64,000 bases of DNA from Limisphaerales bacterium (GCA_024761205.1 JAMASS010000028.1:1-64000); one strand, 5' to 3'; shown: positions 48,810 through 58,756, counted from the stretch's first letter. Program-made: numbers and translations. Notes: generated by a model from the letters alone, not told the origin.

Positions 48810-49726
48810 GCGCCGTCCAGTCGCCGCTCGATCAGATCAACGAACGTGCGGTTGATCTCAATGCCGACCCATCGTCTGCCGAGTCCCTGTGCGGCCAGCA
48901 ATGTCGTCCCGGCCCCTGCATAGGGGTCCAGTACAACGCTGTCTTCCCGGCTGGTGATGGCGACGCACTGCCGCGCCAGCGCCATCGGCATCATGGCTGG
49001 ATGGTCGTCGGCGTGGCCGTTCAGGCGCTTGAGCGGTTCGGTCGCGATCTCCCATACGGTGCGCAATCTGCGCCCGCGCGGGCCGCGCACTGCCCCGATG
49101 TCGTAGTGGTAGTCCTGGCTCTTGGTGAGCAGGAAGACGGTTTCATGCGCCTTCGTCGGCCGGTCCCGTACCGATTCCGGGTGCGCATTCGGCTTGTGCC
49201 AGACCACCTCGGAGCGCAGCCACCATCCCGCCGCCTGGAGCGCGAACGCGAGTCGCCACGGCACGCCGATCAAGTCCTTCGGCTTCAGTCCGTGCGGCGT
49301 AGGCGGGCGCACGGACATGGCCCGGACCCGGTTCTTCTTGTCCGGGGCGCGGTAGCGCCGATTCCCGGACGTGAATACATCACCCGCATTCAGCCAGACC
49401 GTGCCGTCGCCACGGAGCACGCGCCGAATCTCATCGAATGTCTGGACGATGGCCGCAATGTAGTCGGTGAGGGTGTCGTCCCGGCCGATCTGCGCATCAA
49501 CGGCGTAGTCGCGGAGCGACCAGTAGGGCGGCGAAGTCACCACGGTCTGGACACTTTCATCAGGGAGTCGCTGCAACGCGCGGTAGGCATCCCCGCACAC
49601 CAGCACCGATCGCTCAAGCGTCAGAGTATCAGTGTCCGACTCATTGACTCGGACATGACCGGGATCGGTGCGTCGGACGGAAGATTGACCAAGCGCAGAG
49701 CCGAAGCGGAGAGCTTGGTACGTCAT
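48806..49726 (-). CDS. Site-specific DNA methyltransferase, beta-class (m4C-type)
   Basis: The 306-residue enzyme has the catalytic motif IV as VVTSPPYWSLRDYA near residue 61 and the SAM-binding motif I as DSVVLDPYAGAGTTLLAAQG near the C-terminus, the beta-class order. SPPYW at motif IV is typical of N4-cytosine methyltransferases. The target-recognition region lies between (KPKDLIGVPWRLAFALQAAG, WHKPNAHPESVRDRPTKAHE). It should protect a specific site against the partner nuclease. The ATG overlaps the transposase stop (ATGA 49726-49723) and its own stop overlaps the next gene (48809-48806), so expression is coupled to both. The gene is intact. Confidence 0.9.
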   Translation of the reverse strand: MTYQALRFGSALGQSSVRRTDPGHVRVNESDTDTLTLERSVLVCGDAYRALQRLPDESVQTVVTSPPYWSLRDYAVDAQIGRDDTLTDYIAAIVQTFDEIRRVLRGDGTVWLNAGDVFTSGNRRYRAPDKKNRVRAMSVRPPTPHGLKPKDLIGVPWRLAFALQAAGWWLRSEVVWHKPNAHPESVRDRPTKAHETVFLLTKSQDYHYDIGAVRGPRGRRLRTVWEIATEPLKRLNGHADDHPAMMPMALARQCVAITSREDSVVLDPYAGAGTTLLAAQGLGRRWVGIEINRTFVDLIERRLDGA

Positions 49727-50286
49727 ACCGTCACCACCTTCGAGGACAGGCCGTTGTGCTTGATGAGGTCGCGGTAGCGGAGGCGCTTGTTGCCGATCTG
49801 CTCGGCGAATGTCTCCATGCGGTCGAGGGTGTCAATCTCGCAGTTCCCCTCGTTGAGGCGAAAGGTGGCCTCATCGACGTAGTGGCCCAAGTGCTTCGGG
49901 GAGACGTAGTGCCAAGTGTCGTGGATGGACCGCTTCAGGACGCCCCACACTGACTCGACGCCGTTGGTGTGCACATCGCCTCGGACATATTCGCCGATGC
50001 TGTGCTTGACGCTCTCGTGGTGGTAGCGGCGGTGGAGCGGGGCGTAGGCGGTGGCGTCGCCGGTGTAGACGGTGGCATCCGGGACCGCGTGCTCGGCGAC
50101 GAAGACCTGAAGGGTGGCGGCATCGGTAGAGTCAACGACGACGGCCTTGACCTTCCCGCCGCAGTGCGGGCAGATGGGTGTGCCGTTCCAGCAGGCACGC
50201 TCAAGCCGGACGAGGCACGATGCCTCGTCCGGGAAACGCTGGAACAACTGGGTGACGCTCATGGTGGTGGCTTTCCGCTTGGTCAT
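49723..50286 (-). CDS. Internally deleted IS1595-family transposase
   Basis: The 187-residue frame starts MTKRKATTMSVTQLFQRFPD, has one zinc-ribbon half (CPHCGG) and then jumps directly to KVKAVVVDSTDAATLQVFVA. That segment in full-length IS1595 transposases follows the first catalytic Asp. The rest is normal: YTGDATAYAPL (second Asp), HTNGVESVWGVLKR (Glu region) and YVSPKHLGHYVDEATFRLNE. The deleted part includes the second CxxC pair, the helical linker and the first DDE residue, yet the deletion is in frame, so downstream translational coupling is preserved. Family length is about 300 residues. Catalysis should be lost; DNA-end binding might persist in part. Confidence 0.8.
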   Translation of the reverse strand: MTKRKATTMSVTQLFQRFPDEASCLVRLERACWNGTPICPHCGGKVKAVVVDSTDAATLQVFVAEHAVPDATVYTGDATAYAPLHRRYHHESVKHSIGEYVRGDVHTNGVESVWGVLKRSIHDTWHYVSPKHLGHYVDEATFRLNEGNCEIDTLDRMETFAEQIGNKRLRYRDLIKHNGLSSKVVTV

Positions 50287-50347
50287 GGCTGTCTCTCCGA
50301 TTGACTGCGGGTTATTATATCTTCAACGAAATCAAGCATCAAACACG

Positions 50348-50375
50348 GTTTGCAGATTTTGCTGCATAATTCCCC
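50348..50375 (-). repeat. Terminal inverted repeat of element 3 (high-coordinate end)
   Basis: Reverse complement starts GGGGAATTATGCAGCAAAAT; three mismatches to the other end in 28 bases. Confidence 0.85.
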
Positions 50376-53000
50376 AAAGAAGTTGAACACGTTGGGCACA
50401 TAGAGGAGTGCCTGACCAAAGGGCATGTCAAGCCACAAACCGATGCCAAACCGCCCGAGCGTCGGCGGGCTCTCCGTCCGAAATTTATAGAACGCCCGAA
50501 TCAGGTGAGAGAAGCTCAGCAACAGCTCCCGCTGCTTCCCACAAGTCACATTACTCAACAGTGCCGGCTCCAGAACTTCCTGATCGAGTAGGATCGCTCG
50601 CGCGACTGCTGCCAGACCCCTACGGACGCCACTTCCATTGATGTTGAAGGCCTGCGCCACCCGTAGATATCCATGAGATCCCCGGTAGTTGCCCAACGCG
50701 TTGCAAACAAGGATGTCGTAGAGCTGGCCACCGGCAGCGTCAATTTCTGAAATGCCGGACTTCGATCCGGCACCACGAAAATCTCGCTCAATGCAAAAGC
50801 CATCCGCTGCCGAAGTTGATCCCGCGCCTCTCGACCGCATAGCTCCACCAGATATACATGCGGTCGTCAATGTAGGCTCGACGTGGCGTGATCATCTCAT
50901 CCTCGCCTCCGCCATAAAGACCATCGCCCAAGAGCGCTATGAACTGCCGGAGATGAGGTAAATCCAACGAAGCTGGAAGCGCGACCTGCTCAATCTAACC
51001 AAGACCGCAGGCCAAGCGACTGGACACAGTAGATTTCAGCCCGCGATCGCCAGATCGCCAGATCAAGAACCGCGCAGTGCCCTCGCTGGCAGGCGTGGAC
51101 GGCAGGGTCCAACCGGTCTGAGCGGACGGCACAAAGCCCGACAAGCGACTCCCCGGAAATGCCCTGATGATACACCTCGCGGACAACAATGCCTGCGTTG
51201 TCTCGGACGCCGACGGGCGCACCAACACGTTCAAATCATCATGACGCACATTGACGCCATCGTCCGCCCGAAGTCTCAAGCTATACGGCCCGGGTCTCAA
51301 GAACACCGCGACCATCTCGGGCGAATTGTCACTGGTGAGATCGCGAAGGAACCGTCGCTTTCTTCCCAACTGGAATGCAACTGGCAGGGACCTGGATTCG
51401 AAATCGTGAACCAATCCGTCAATCTCGACGATCTGCTCCGGCCAGTTGATTTCCAAATCTGGGCCCGCGGCGACGACCAGAATCTCGTTTTCCATCATCG
51501 GCATCGGAGCGAACGGCGTCAGATAGCCACCTAGGATGATCGTCGGATGACCTTCCGCCGGACAGAACCATCTGGCTTCGACATAATCGGGTCCGCTACA
51601 CTCCTTGTACAAGACTTCGAGATAGCAAGGTTGACCCCGCGACCAGATCAAGCGGTACGGATCGTTGAGTCGGATATCGATCCCATTGTTGGGGATTGGT
51701 CCAGCAGTCGATCGATGCGATCAGTTCGGAATTCGCATCGGTGCCGTCGCAACCTATGAGCAGCTCACAGTCCAGGGCGGTCAACACTTGAATATAGTCC
51801 GAGAACGCGGGCGCCGATTCAAAGAGCAACAGAAAACTGCCACCATCACCGACTGAACCGGATTCTCGGGTCCCTTCCAAGCAACCGCCACGGGATCGCC
51901 ACCACCACCTTCCTTGCTCACCACCTTGATGTAGCAATACTGCCGGCAACCAGAGACACGGGATCGGATTGTTGCTCAGGGCACCGATCCCACCGATCCG
52001 CCTTCGTCCAGCCTTTGACGCGGGCGATTAAGGCAGCATTGTTCAGCGAGTCGTCAGAACTTAAATGCAACTCACTCTGACCATCACCCGCCAACCAAAA
52101 TACATAGTCACCTGACTGAGGCGCATGCACGTAGCCGCCTCTCACAAAAGCCCGACCGGTTCATCAAGGTTGCCAGATTCGGCAAGATGTCCCGCAGGAA
52201 GGATCGATTCGGAAATCGATCATATTCAAGCAACCGGCTCAGTTTGCTGCTTGAAATCCCAAACCAAACCTCGCGCGTGATGCCGCCCCAATTCGCCGCC
52301 ACCAGGTCATGCGCAGTGACCGCTACCTCGGCATGGCAGACATTGGTGTAGTCAGTGGCCCTCAACCAAAATCAAACACGGCGGCACCGACCTTAACGGT
52401 GCTATGCGGCCAATAGATCGGTTCGACATCAGGCAAAAGAATCTCGATCTCGCCCCATGCATTGCGGCTTGCTTGAAGGGGCACCAAACAACCGCGCAAA
52501 CGAGTGCCGTAATTATCATTCCAATTCAACGGTAGCTCAAACACCGGTAGAACATCCTTGATGGCCGCCGGCTGATCCATCGCATCACCGCTTACACGAT
52601 CCTGTACCTTGCGTCCTTGGATATTGAACCAAACCTCGCGAGTTACACCACCGACATCGCCTGCCCATGCACTGATGATTTCCACCCTCACGAAGTCGAC
52701 GGCTGTTTCGTCCGTGTCGTTCACCTCCAGTCGCGAATGGCAATTACCTTCATCCGGAAAGGTCGCCCGTGTTTCAAGGTCAGCTACATTGTCAAAGGCA
52801 ACGCCCCCCCGTCCCACTTTCCTAGGATCATTTCACGGTCGGAGAGCTTTCATCTCCGCGCAAGTAGCGGTATCCCCCCGAAGGTGCATATCCCTACGAG
52901 GGCTGTGCCGCACTCGATTCCTTCCCAGCGAGAGTCACCCATCGAGAGCCAGCATCAAACGCAGCTGCCGATTGAAAAGGAGATAGAAACTTACCGCCCA
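50376..53000 (-). pseudogene. Decayed large DUF1800 protein with PA14-like repeats, cut by element 3
   Basis: Read on the minus strand from about 53000. Segments GGVTREVWFNIQGRKVQD and GGITREVWFGISSSKLSRLL start two PA14-type modules; GDYVFWLAGDGQSELHLSSD with PVSLVAGS and GGGGDPVAVAWKG are typical PA14 strands. A long open part at 51650-50995 (CYLEVLYKECSGPDYVEARW, EIDGLVHDFESRSLPVAFQL) continues as an Ig/PKD-like linker. Then DUF1800 appears: DQLRQRMAFALSEIFVVPDR and DMPFGQALLYVPNVFNFF, where element 3 begins. DUF1800 proteins are exported and usually paired with DUF1501. Many frameshifts and stops show it is dead. Confidence 0.75.
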
Positions 53001-53735
53001 AAAACTTTGACGCGTCATCAAGATATCCTTGCCAAAAGACGGAAAAATGATCCATTCCCCAATCATCTCTGCGCGCCAGTGCAATACTAATATCACTCTC
53101 CGACCGATAGACTCCGAGGCGCCGATTGCGGATTGGTCCTTATCGATTTGATGGAATCAAATGCCCCGGCGGACCTGCGCAATGGCAACGACAAAACCCC
53201 TGACGGACAGGGCAGCGAAAGATATCAAGAATCGACGTTGCGGCGAAGCGCCGTAAGAGCCACGGCACACTCCCAACGCAGCTCCAATCACATTCCTGAG
53301 AATCCATGCGGCTAAGCAGCAATATCCAAAAGAATGACCTCCACTCAGTGCCCGGCACGAGAACAACTTGGTAACAGTCCAAGAACTGTCACAAACCAAC
53401 ACGGTGGAACTTCTCACCCTGAAGCCCTTCACCTCAAGCACATAGAAAAGCCAAAGCGACCCTTTTGCCGACATTGCAGGGCCTTCGCCACCACCGAGCC
53501 CAACCGGCTTCCAAACGCCACTGAACCCGCAGTAGCAGCAAAGGCGGGAGACTGTGTAAAAATTCACCTCTCGAATGGAGCGTCCCCTACAACCAAAGCA
53601 TCGCTTCGCCCCTCTTGTCCGAGGCATCCACAACCACGGAGGAGGACGGCATGAAATGAGGTGCGTCCTTTTAAAATCAACCGTTCACTTTTGCGTTGGT
53701 CCCCAGAGAATCCCGGCTAGAATTACTTCGAAGTT
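53001..53735. other. Intergenic region upstream of the PVC dehydrogenase
   Basis: About 730 bases between divergently oriented genes. Frames on both strands are present (for example a 158-codon minus-strand one at 53157-53633), but their Arg/Cys/Trp-rich content has no domain character. I see no clear promoter; the last 90 bases before 53736 include the short sequence TTGCGTTGGT without a convincing -10. Confidence 0.4.
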
Positions 53736-56700
53736 ATGCAAGTCTCACTCCATGATGGTGGTCTCCGGTCCCTGATATACCTCGTCGCCCTCCTCAGCGT
53801 GATGCCTCCAGTGCAGACAGCCGACAATCCCTTTGCGGCCAGCATCAGGGAGACGGACCCGCTCTCACCTACCGAACAACAGAAGACCTTTCATTTGCCG
53901 CCCGGCTTCAAGATCGAGCTCGTTGCCGCCGAACCGGATATCGCCAAGCCGATGAATCTGGCTTTCGACGTCAGCGGCCGCCTCTGGGTGACGGATTCCT
54001 ACGAGTACCCCTTCGCCGCGCCGCTGGATCGCCCCGGAAGAGACAGCATCAAAGTGTTCGAAGATACCAATGGCGACGGCCGCTATGACCGGACCGCCAC
54101 GTTTGCCAAAGGACTCAATATCCCCATCGGCCTCTATCCCCACAAAAACGGCGTCATCGCCTGGAGCATCCCCAACATCTGGTTTTTCGAAGACACCAAC
54201 GGGGACGGCGTCTCCGACAAGCGAACTAAACTCTACGGCCCCCTAGGGTACGAGAGAGATACCCACGGCATGAACTCCTCCTTCACGCGAGGCTTCGATG
54301 GCTGGCTCTACATCACTCACGGCTTCAACAACAACACAACCATCAAAGCGTCCGACGGCAGTGAGATCTTTATGAACTCGGGCAACACCTATCGCGTCCG
54401 GCTGGACGGCTCCCGGGTCGAACATTTCACCTTTGGTCAAGTCAACCCCTTCGGCATGGCGCAAGATCCGCTCGGTGATCTCTATACCTCGGATTGTCAC
54501 AGCAAGCCTGCCTACTTATTGATTCGTGACGCCTACTATCCCAGCTTTGGCAAACCGCACGATGGGTTGGGTTTTGCTCCCAAGATCATGGAACACAGTC
54601 ACGGCTCAACCGCCATTGATGGCATCGTTCACTACAGCGATCATCAGTGGCCCGCAGAGTTTCGGGACAACATCTTCATCGGCAACGTGATGACCAGCCG
54701 TGTGAACAGCGACACACTCATCGAAGTCGGGGCCGGCAAACAGGCCGTTGAGGAGGACGATTTCATCAAGTCCGACGACCCTTGGTTCCGCCCGGTCAAC
54801 ATGCAATTCGGACCGGACGGATGCCTTTACATTGCCGACTACTACAACCGGATCATCGGCCACTATGAAGTCCCGCTGCAACACCCGGGACGCGACCGTC
54901 ACCGCGGAAGAATCTGGAAGGTCTCCTTCACCAGCACACCGGGCCAAGCACCCCAATCCCGCCAACCCTTTGACCTAACGAAACTTTCCCTCTCGGGACT
55001 CTTTGAGGAGCTCAAAAGCCACACCATCACCCGCCGCCAGCTGGCGATGAACTATTTGATCGACGAAGTCGGCGATGCAGCACTCTCGCCAGCCAAGAAA
55101 ATCATCGCTGGACAGCAATCATCCAATTGGCAGCAGCGCACTCACGCTCTATGGATCCTCCAGCGGCTGAACGGACTATCCCCAGCGATCTTAACTCGAG
55201 CCGCAAGGGATCCAAATCGGGAAGTCCGAGTGCACTCCATGAAGGCTCTCTCGGAAACTCATCCCTGGAACAGCCCTCACCGCCAACTCGCTATCCGCGG
55301 CTTGAAAGACGCGGATTTCTATGTCCGCCGGGCCTCCGCCGATGCTTTGGGCCAACATCCGGATTCCCGCCACATCACTCCGCTACTAGACGCCCTGGCC
55401 GACGCTGACCAGCACACCCCGTTCCTGAGGCACGCTCTCCGCATCGCTCTACGAAACCAACTCCGAGAAGATGCCATTTTCGAAACCATCAGCCAGGCGC
55501 CGATAAGTCCACGCGACGCCGCATTCATCGCCGACGTATCCATCGCCATCAAGTCCCCCATCGCTGCAAAATTCTTACTCGATCATTTGGCATCCGGGAC
55601 ACCAAAGGCAGATGCGATCCGCAAGCACGCCAGCCATATCGCCAGATACGGGACCGAAGCCGATTTGGATCGATTGCCAAAGGTCGCGGAAACCGTTTTT
55701 CCCGATAACCTTGATCAACAACTCGCCATTCACGAAGCACTGGAGAGCGGCAACCAGCAACGCAACGCGCCGACCTCAACAGCAATCAAAGACTGGGGCA
55801 GCCGGCTAGCCGGACGTTTGATCGACCGCATCAATCAATCCCGGGAGCTCTGGGTCCACCGGCCAGTCGCTGGCATGGCAGCGACCCGAGTCCCCTGGAT
55901 CATTGAAGCCCGTCGCAGTGCCAATGGCGACGACCAGAGCCTCTTCATCTGTAGTCTCTCCCCTGGAGGCGAGAGCTTCACCGGAGTGCTTACATCCCGC
56001 CCCTTCACCGTGCCGGAACAGATATCCTTCTACCTGGCCGGACACGATGGTTACCCGAACAAACCCGCTCAAGGACGCAACCGAGTCAGCCTTAGATTGA
56101 GTGCCAATGATCAAATCATCGCTACGGCAAAGCCGCCCAGAAACGACATCGCCCAGCCCATCATCTGGAACCTCCCCCAATTTCAAGGCCGGAAAGCTTA
56201 CCTCGAGATCACCGACAGCGACGACGCCGGAGCCTACGCGTGGTTGGCCTTTGGGCGGCTTTCTCCTGATCTAGTCTCCCTGCCCGCGCTGTCACCGCAA
56301 CACCGCAGCCGGCTCCTGACAGCGACCGCCAGAATTGTCGCCTCCATCCCCGAAAGCCCACTCTACCAAGCCATCGTATCCGCCATTGCGCACCCGCAAA
56401 ACCCACCCATCACACGATCCGAAATGGCGGTTGAACTCAGTCGCACTCTCTCCCATCCGCTGGCGAAGCCCCTGGCAAAACGGCTGGCAGACCCCGCTCT
56501 CTCGGAAAGCCAATGCCTGAATCTAGGGCGACAACTGTTCAGTCCCGACCTAAACCGCCAGGTTCCCCGCCTCATCGCCGATCTCCTAGGCGCACTCCCG
56601 GGCCGAAGCCAGCAGAGTCTCATCCAGGATCTGACCGTCAATCGCAATGGGGCCGCCCTGCTGCTGCGCCTGGCCGAGGAAGGAACCATATCGCCAGCCC

Positions 56701-57260
56701 TCCTTAACAGCAGTCGGCTCCGCGAACAATTCAAGAACCATGGCCCCCAGCTTACTCAACGACTGGAATCTCTCACTCAGGACTTACCGGAACCCAATAT
56801 GAACCTCAGCGAATCGATTCAGCAACTCTCCCGCACCTTAGCCGGGCGAACCGGGAATCCAGAGGATGGGCGACAACTTTTCAACCAAGCTTGTCAAATC
56901 TGCCACCAACTCTCCGGACAAGGCTCGCTCATCGGTCCGCAACTAGATGGAATTGGCAACCGCGGACTAGAACGACTTTTGGAAGACATTCTCGATCCCA
57001 ACCAGAACGTCGACAAAGCCTTCCAGACGCAGACCTTGACACTTTCCAACGGGGATGCCGTCACTGGGCTACACCGTCGGGAGGATGGGAACCTGGATAT
57101 CCTCACCAACGCCGCCGGGCAGGATTTTTCCGTGAATCGGAAGTCCATTGTTGATCGCAAAATCAATTCCAAGTCACTGATGCCCGACAACTTCATTGAA
57201 ATCCTGGACGAGGAACAGTTATCTGACTTGGTAACGTTTCTGCTCGCGTCAGGGAATTAG
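53736..57260 (+). CDS. PVC-type membrane-bound dehydrogenase with HEAT-like repeats and C-terminal haem site
   Basis: The 1174-residue exported protein starts with a signal peptide (LIYLVALLSVMPPVQTADNP). Residues about 45-400 form the PVC-type dehydrogenase propeller: HLPPGFKIELVAAEPDIAKP, GRLWVTDSYEYPFAAPLDRP, KVFEDTNGDGRYDRTATFAK, DTHGMNSSFTRGFDGWLYIT, FTFGQVNPFGMAQDPLGDLY. About 430-640 are HEAT-like helical repeats (ALWILQRLNGLSPAILTRAA, FYVRRASADALGQHPDSRH). The end carries one c-type haem motif CQICH (Cys1053, His1057) in DGRQLFNQACQICHQLSG, with GPQLDGIGNRG following. Such proteins are periplasmic and probably oxidise sugars. It is intact, unlike most exported proteins in this window. 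Confidence 0.9.
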   Translation: MQVSLHDGGLRSLIYLVALLSVMPPVQTADNPFAASIRETDPLSPTEQQKTFHLPPGFKIELVAAEPDIAKPMNLAFDVSGRLWVTDSYEYPFAAPLDRPGRDSIKVFEDTNGDGRYDRTATFAKGLNIPIGLYPHKNGVIAWSIPNIWFFEDTNGDGVSDKRTKLYGPLGYERDTHGMNSSFTRGFDGWLYITHGFNNNTTIKASDGSEIFMNSGNTYRVRLDGSRVEHFTFGQVNPFGMAQDPLGDLYTSDCHSKPAYLLIRDAYYPSFGKPHDGLGFAPKIMEHSHGSTAIDGIVHYSDHQWPAEFRDNIFIGNVMTSRVNSDTLIEVGAGKQAVEEDDFIKSDDPWFRPVNMQFGPDGCLYIADYYNRIIGHYEVPLQHPGRDRHRGRIWKVSFTSTPGQAPQSRQPFDLTKLSLSGLFEELKSHTITRRQLAMNYLIDEVGDAALSPAKKIIAGQQSSNWQQRTHALWILQRLNGLSPAILTRAARDPNREVRVHSMKALSETHPWNSPHRQLAIRGLKDADFYVRRASADALGQHPDSRHITPLLDALADADQHTPFLRHALRIALRNQLREDAIFETISQAPISPRDAAFIADVSIAIKSPIAAKFLLDHLASGTPKADAIRKHASHIARYGTEADLDRLPKVAETVFPDNLDQQLAIHEALESGNQQRNAPTSTAIKDWGSRLAGRLIDRINQSRELWVHRPVAGMAATRVPWIIEARRSANGDDQSLFICSLSPGGESFTGVLTSRPFTVPEQISFYLAGHDGYPNKPAQGRNRVSLRLSANDQIIATAKPPRNDIAQPIIWNLPQFQGRKAYLEITDSDDAGAYAWLAFGRLSPDLVSLPALSPQHRSRLLTATARIVASIPESPLYQAIVSAIAHPQNPPITRSEMAVELSRTLSHPLAKPLAKRLADPALSESQCLNLGRQLFSPDLNRQVPRLIADLLGALPGRSQQSLIQDLTVNRNGAALLLRLAEEGTISPALLNSSRLREQFKNHGPQLTQRLESLTQDLPEPNMNLSESIQQLSRTLAGRTGNPEDGRQLFNQACQICHQLSGQGSLIGPQLDGIGNRGLERLLEDILDPNQNVDKAFQTQTLTLSNGDAVTGLHRREDGNLDILTNAAGQDFSVNRKSIVDRKINSKSLMPDNFIEILDEEQLSDLVTFLLASGN

Positions 57261-57469
57261 TTGAGGCGTCATCCCGCACCGAATAGGGCGAGGACAATCC
57301 ATAACCGGATAGATGCAACGCCGTCTCAGGAAAAATCTATTCAATGCCCAAACCACCGGTTATCCGCCAAAAACGTCATCCGCCGACTAACATCGAACCC
57401 CATGTGACTCTGGTTGCTCGCCTCGTCATGGCTTCTTACCGAGTTAACGAACCCACCCTGCGCTCAAAC

Positions 57470-58756
57470 CCGCTCAAGATCTTTTTAAGTTCTCTGAATC
57501 GCAACAATCCCTCCTCAGCCGGACGCCGACCGAAGAACCACTCTACACACTCAAATCGCGCGACTCGCTGACGGATGTTTGGAAACCCGTCTCCCCCGCC
57601 AGCCTTTGGCCCCCTGAGTGCGCTCACTTTCTTGATCACCACACCAACAGTTTCACCGTGTGACGGTGAAACCTTTCCCAAAGCCAAAGCGCAGCCGTTT
57701 AATTTCGTTTAAAAGTCGCCAGCCTCGACCAAATGGAGAATCTGCTCGACCTAGTGGGCGTCTCCGAGATTCACGCCGGAAAACCGCGCGAATCTCTACT
57801 ACATAATCTACGAAACAATCAATACTGCCGAAGAGTCCGCCGTCGCTTTCGGTGGCATCGTCACTCCCACCCGACTCTAACGAACCACTGCCGGTCCTCA
57901 GTTACCAACCCGGAATAGCGCTTGGTCGCGAAATCCTCCCTTCGAGATTTAGTTTTGAAAGCTTTAAATCGATCGTGCCTCATCATCGCGTCCACCGGCT
58001 TTATCACCGCAGCCCCTAACTTTCTTGGACTCGATGATTCGCCCGGTTTCCGTCCCTCTCCCGCCTCCAAAACCAGCGCCCAGCACGGTGATCAATATCC
58101 TACCGGTTACTCAGAAAATGGTATCAATTGAGAAGCTGACTCTCATAAATGACGTGGGCCTCATGGGTCACGGAGAAGGCGGTTATGCTGCCATGGCCGC
58201 CCACCGCAAACTGAAAGAGAATTCCCCTCGACGATTATGAGGTCATTGCCTCGGCCCCCCATGGCCAGACCACACGACCTCTCGGAGATCATGCTCGAAC
58301 GCCTTCTCCGAGACAGTCTTGCCTACCTAAATCCCTTGTCTGCTGATCTATTTTATCGTCGCCTATGACGGCATTCACGATCCCAACGAGGTCTTCAAAG
58401 ACGAAGTGACCGCCCGCATACTGCCAAGATTGAACGGCCTTACGGACAATGCGTCCATCAACACCCTAACCAACGTTCCCCTCGACATATTGACCCCCGA
58501 CTTTCTGACAGCACTTGAAAACCATCTCCTGCGCATCGCGCTTCAAGAAAACAACGTCTCCGATTGGAGACCCAAGGCGGCTCTGCGGATGTATCACTGC
58601 TCAGGCGATGAAACCGTCCTAATCGAGATTTTCCAAAAAGCACTCAATGCGTTCTTCCACGCCAACGCCAACACCAGCGAACTCATCGATCCCATTCCCA
58701 TCCTTAACCACAAGAAATGCGCAGTCATCAGTTTCACAAGCGCAATGGCTCGGTGA
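57470..58756 (+). pseudogene. Decayed alpha/beta hydrolase (secretory lipase-like)
   Basis: Frame-broken segments follow a lipase-like alpha/beta hydrolase: LYTLKSRDSLTDVWKPV near 57550, LPVLSYQPGIALGREILPSR near 57895-57950, GFITAAPNFLGLDDSPGFRP near 58000 (oxyanion and Asp region). Then MGHGEGGYAAMAAHRKLKEN holds the nucleophile elbow with the usual Ser replaced by Glu (GxGEGG). A final open frame has LDILTPDFLTALENHLLRIA, NVSDWRPKAALRMYHCSGDE with the catalytic Asp, and NHKKCA in place of the DHGGC/His region. At least five frame changes and the loss of Ser mark it dead. Confidence 0.75.
57650..57672. repeat. Small perfect hairpin inside the dead hydrolase
   Basis: GTTTCACCGT and ACGGTGAAAC form a 10-bp stem with a three-base loop. 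The core CACCG/CGGTG resembles the dispersed repeat family, but the rest does not, so membership is uncertain. Confidence 0.4.

Larger units (their letters stand above)
47818..50375 (-). mobile_element. Element 3: IS1595-like cargo transposon with methyltransferase and putative endonuclease
   Basis: The 2558-base element is bounded by 28-base imperfect inverted repeats (25 of 28 identical) beginning GGGGAATTATGCA, related to the GGGAATTAC ends of elements 1 and 2. All genes read on the minus strand: a shortened IS1595 transposase, a DNA methyltransferase and a putative restriction endonuclease, each overlapping the next by ATGA. The element is visibly more G+C-rich than its surroundings, indicating acquisition from another genome. 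The right end abuts the VFNFF codons of a DUF1800 gene, so it interrupted that gene. I found no clear 8-bp target duplication. Confidence 0.85.

Noticed and set aside
53157-53633. 158-codon minus-strand frame upstream of the PVC dehydrogenase
   Set aside because: Composition rich in Arg, Cys, Trp and Ser, no leader, no motif; it looks like a chance open frame in G+C-rich sequence.
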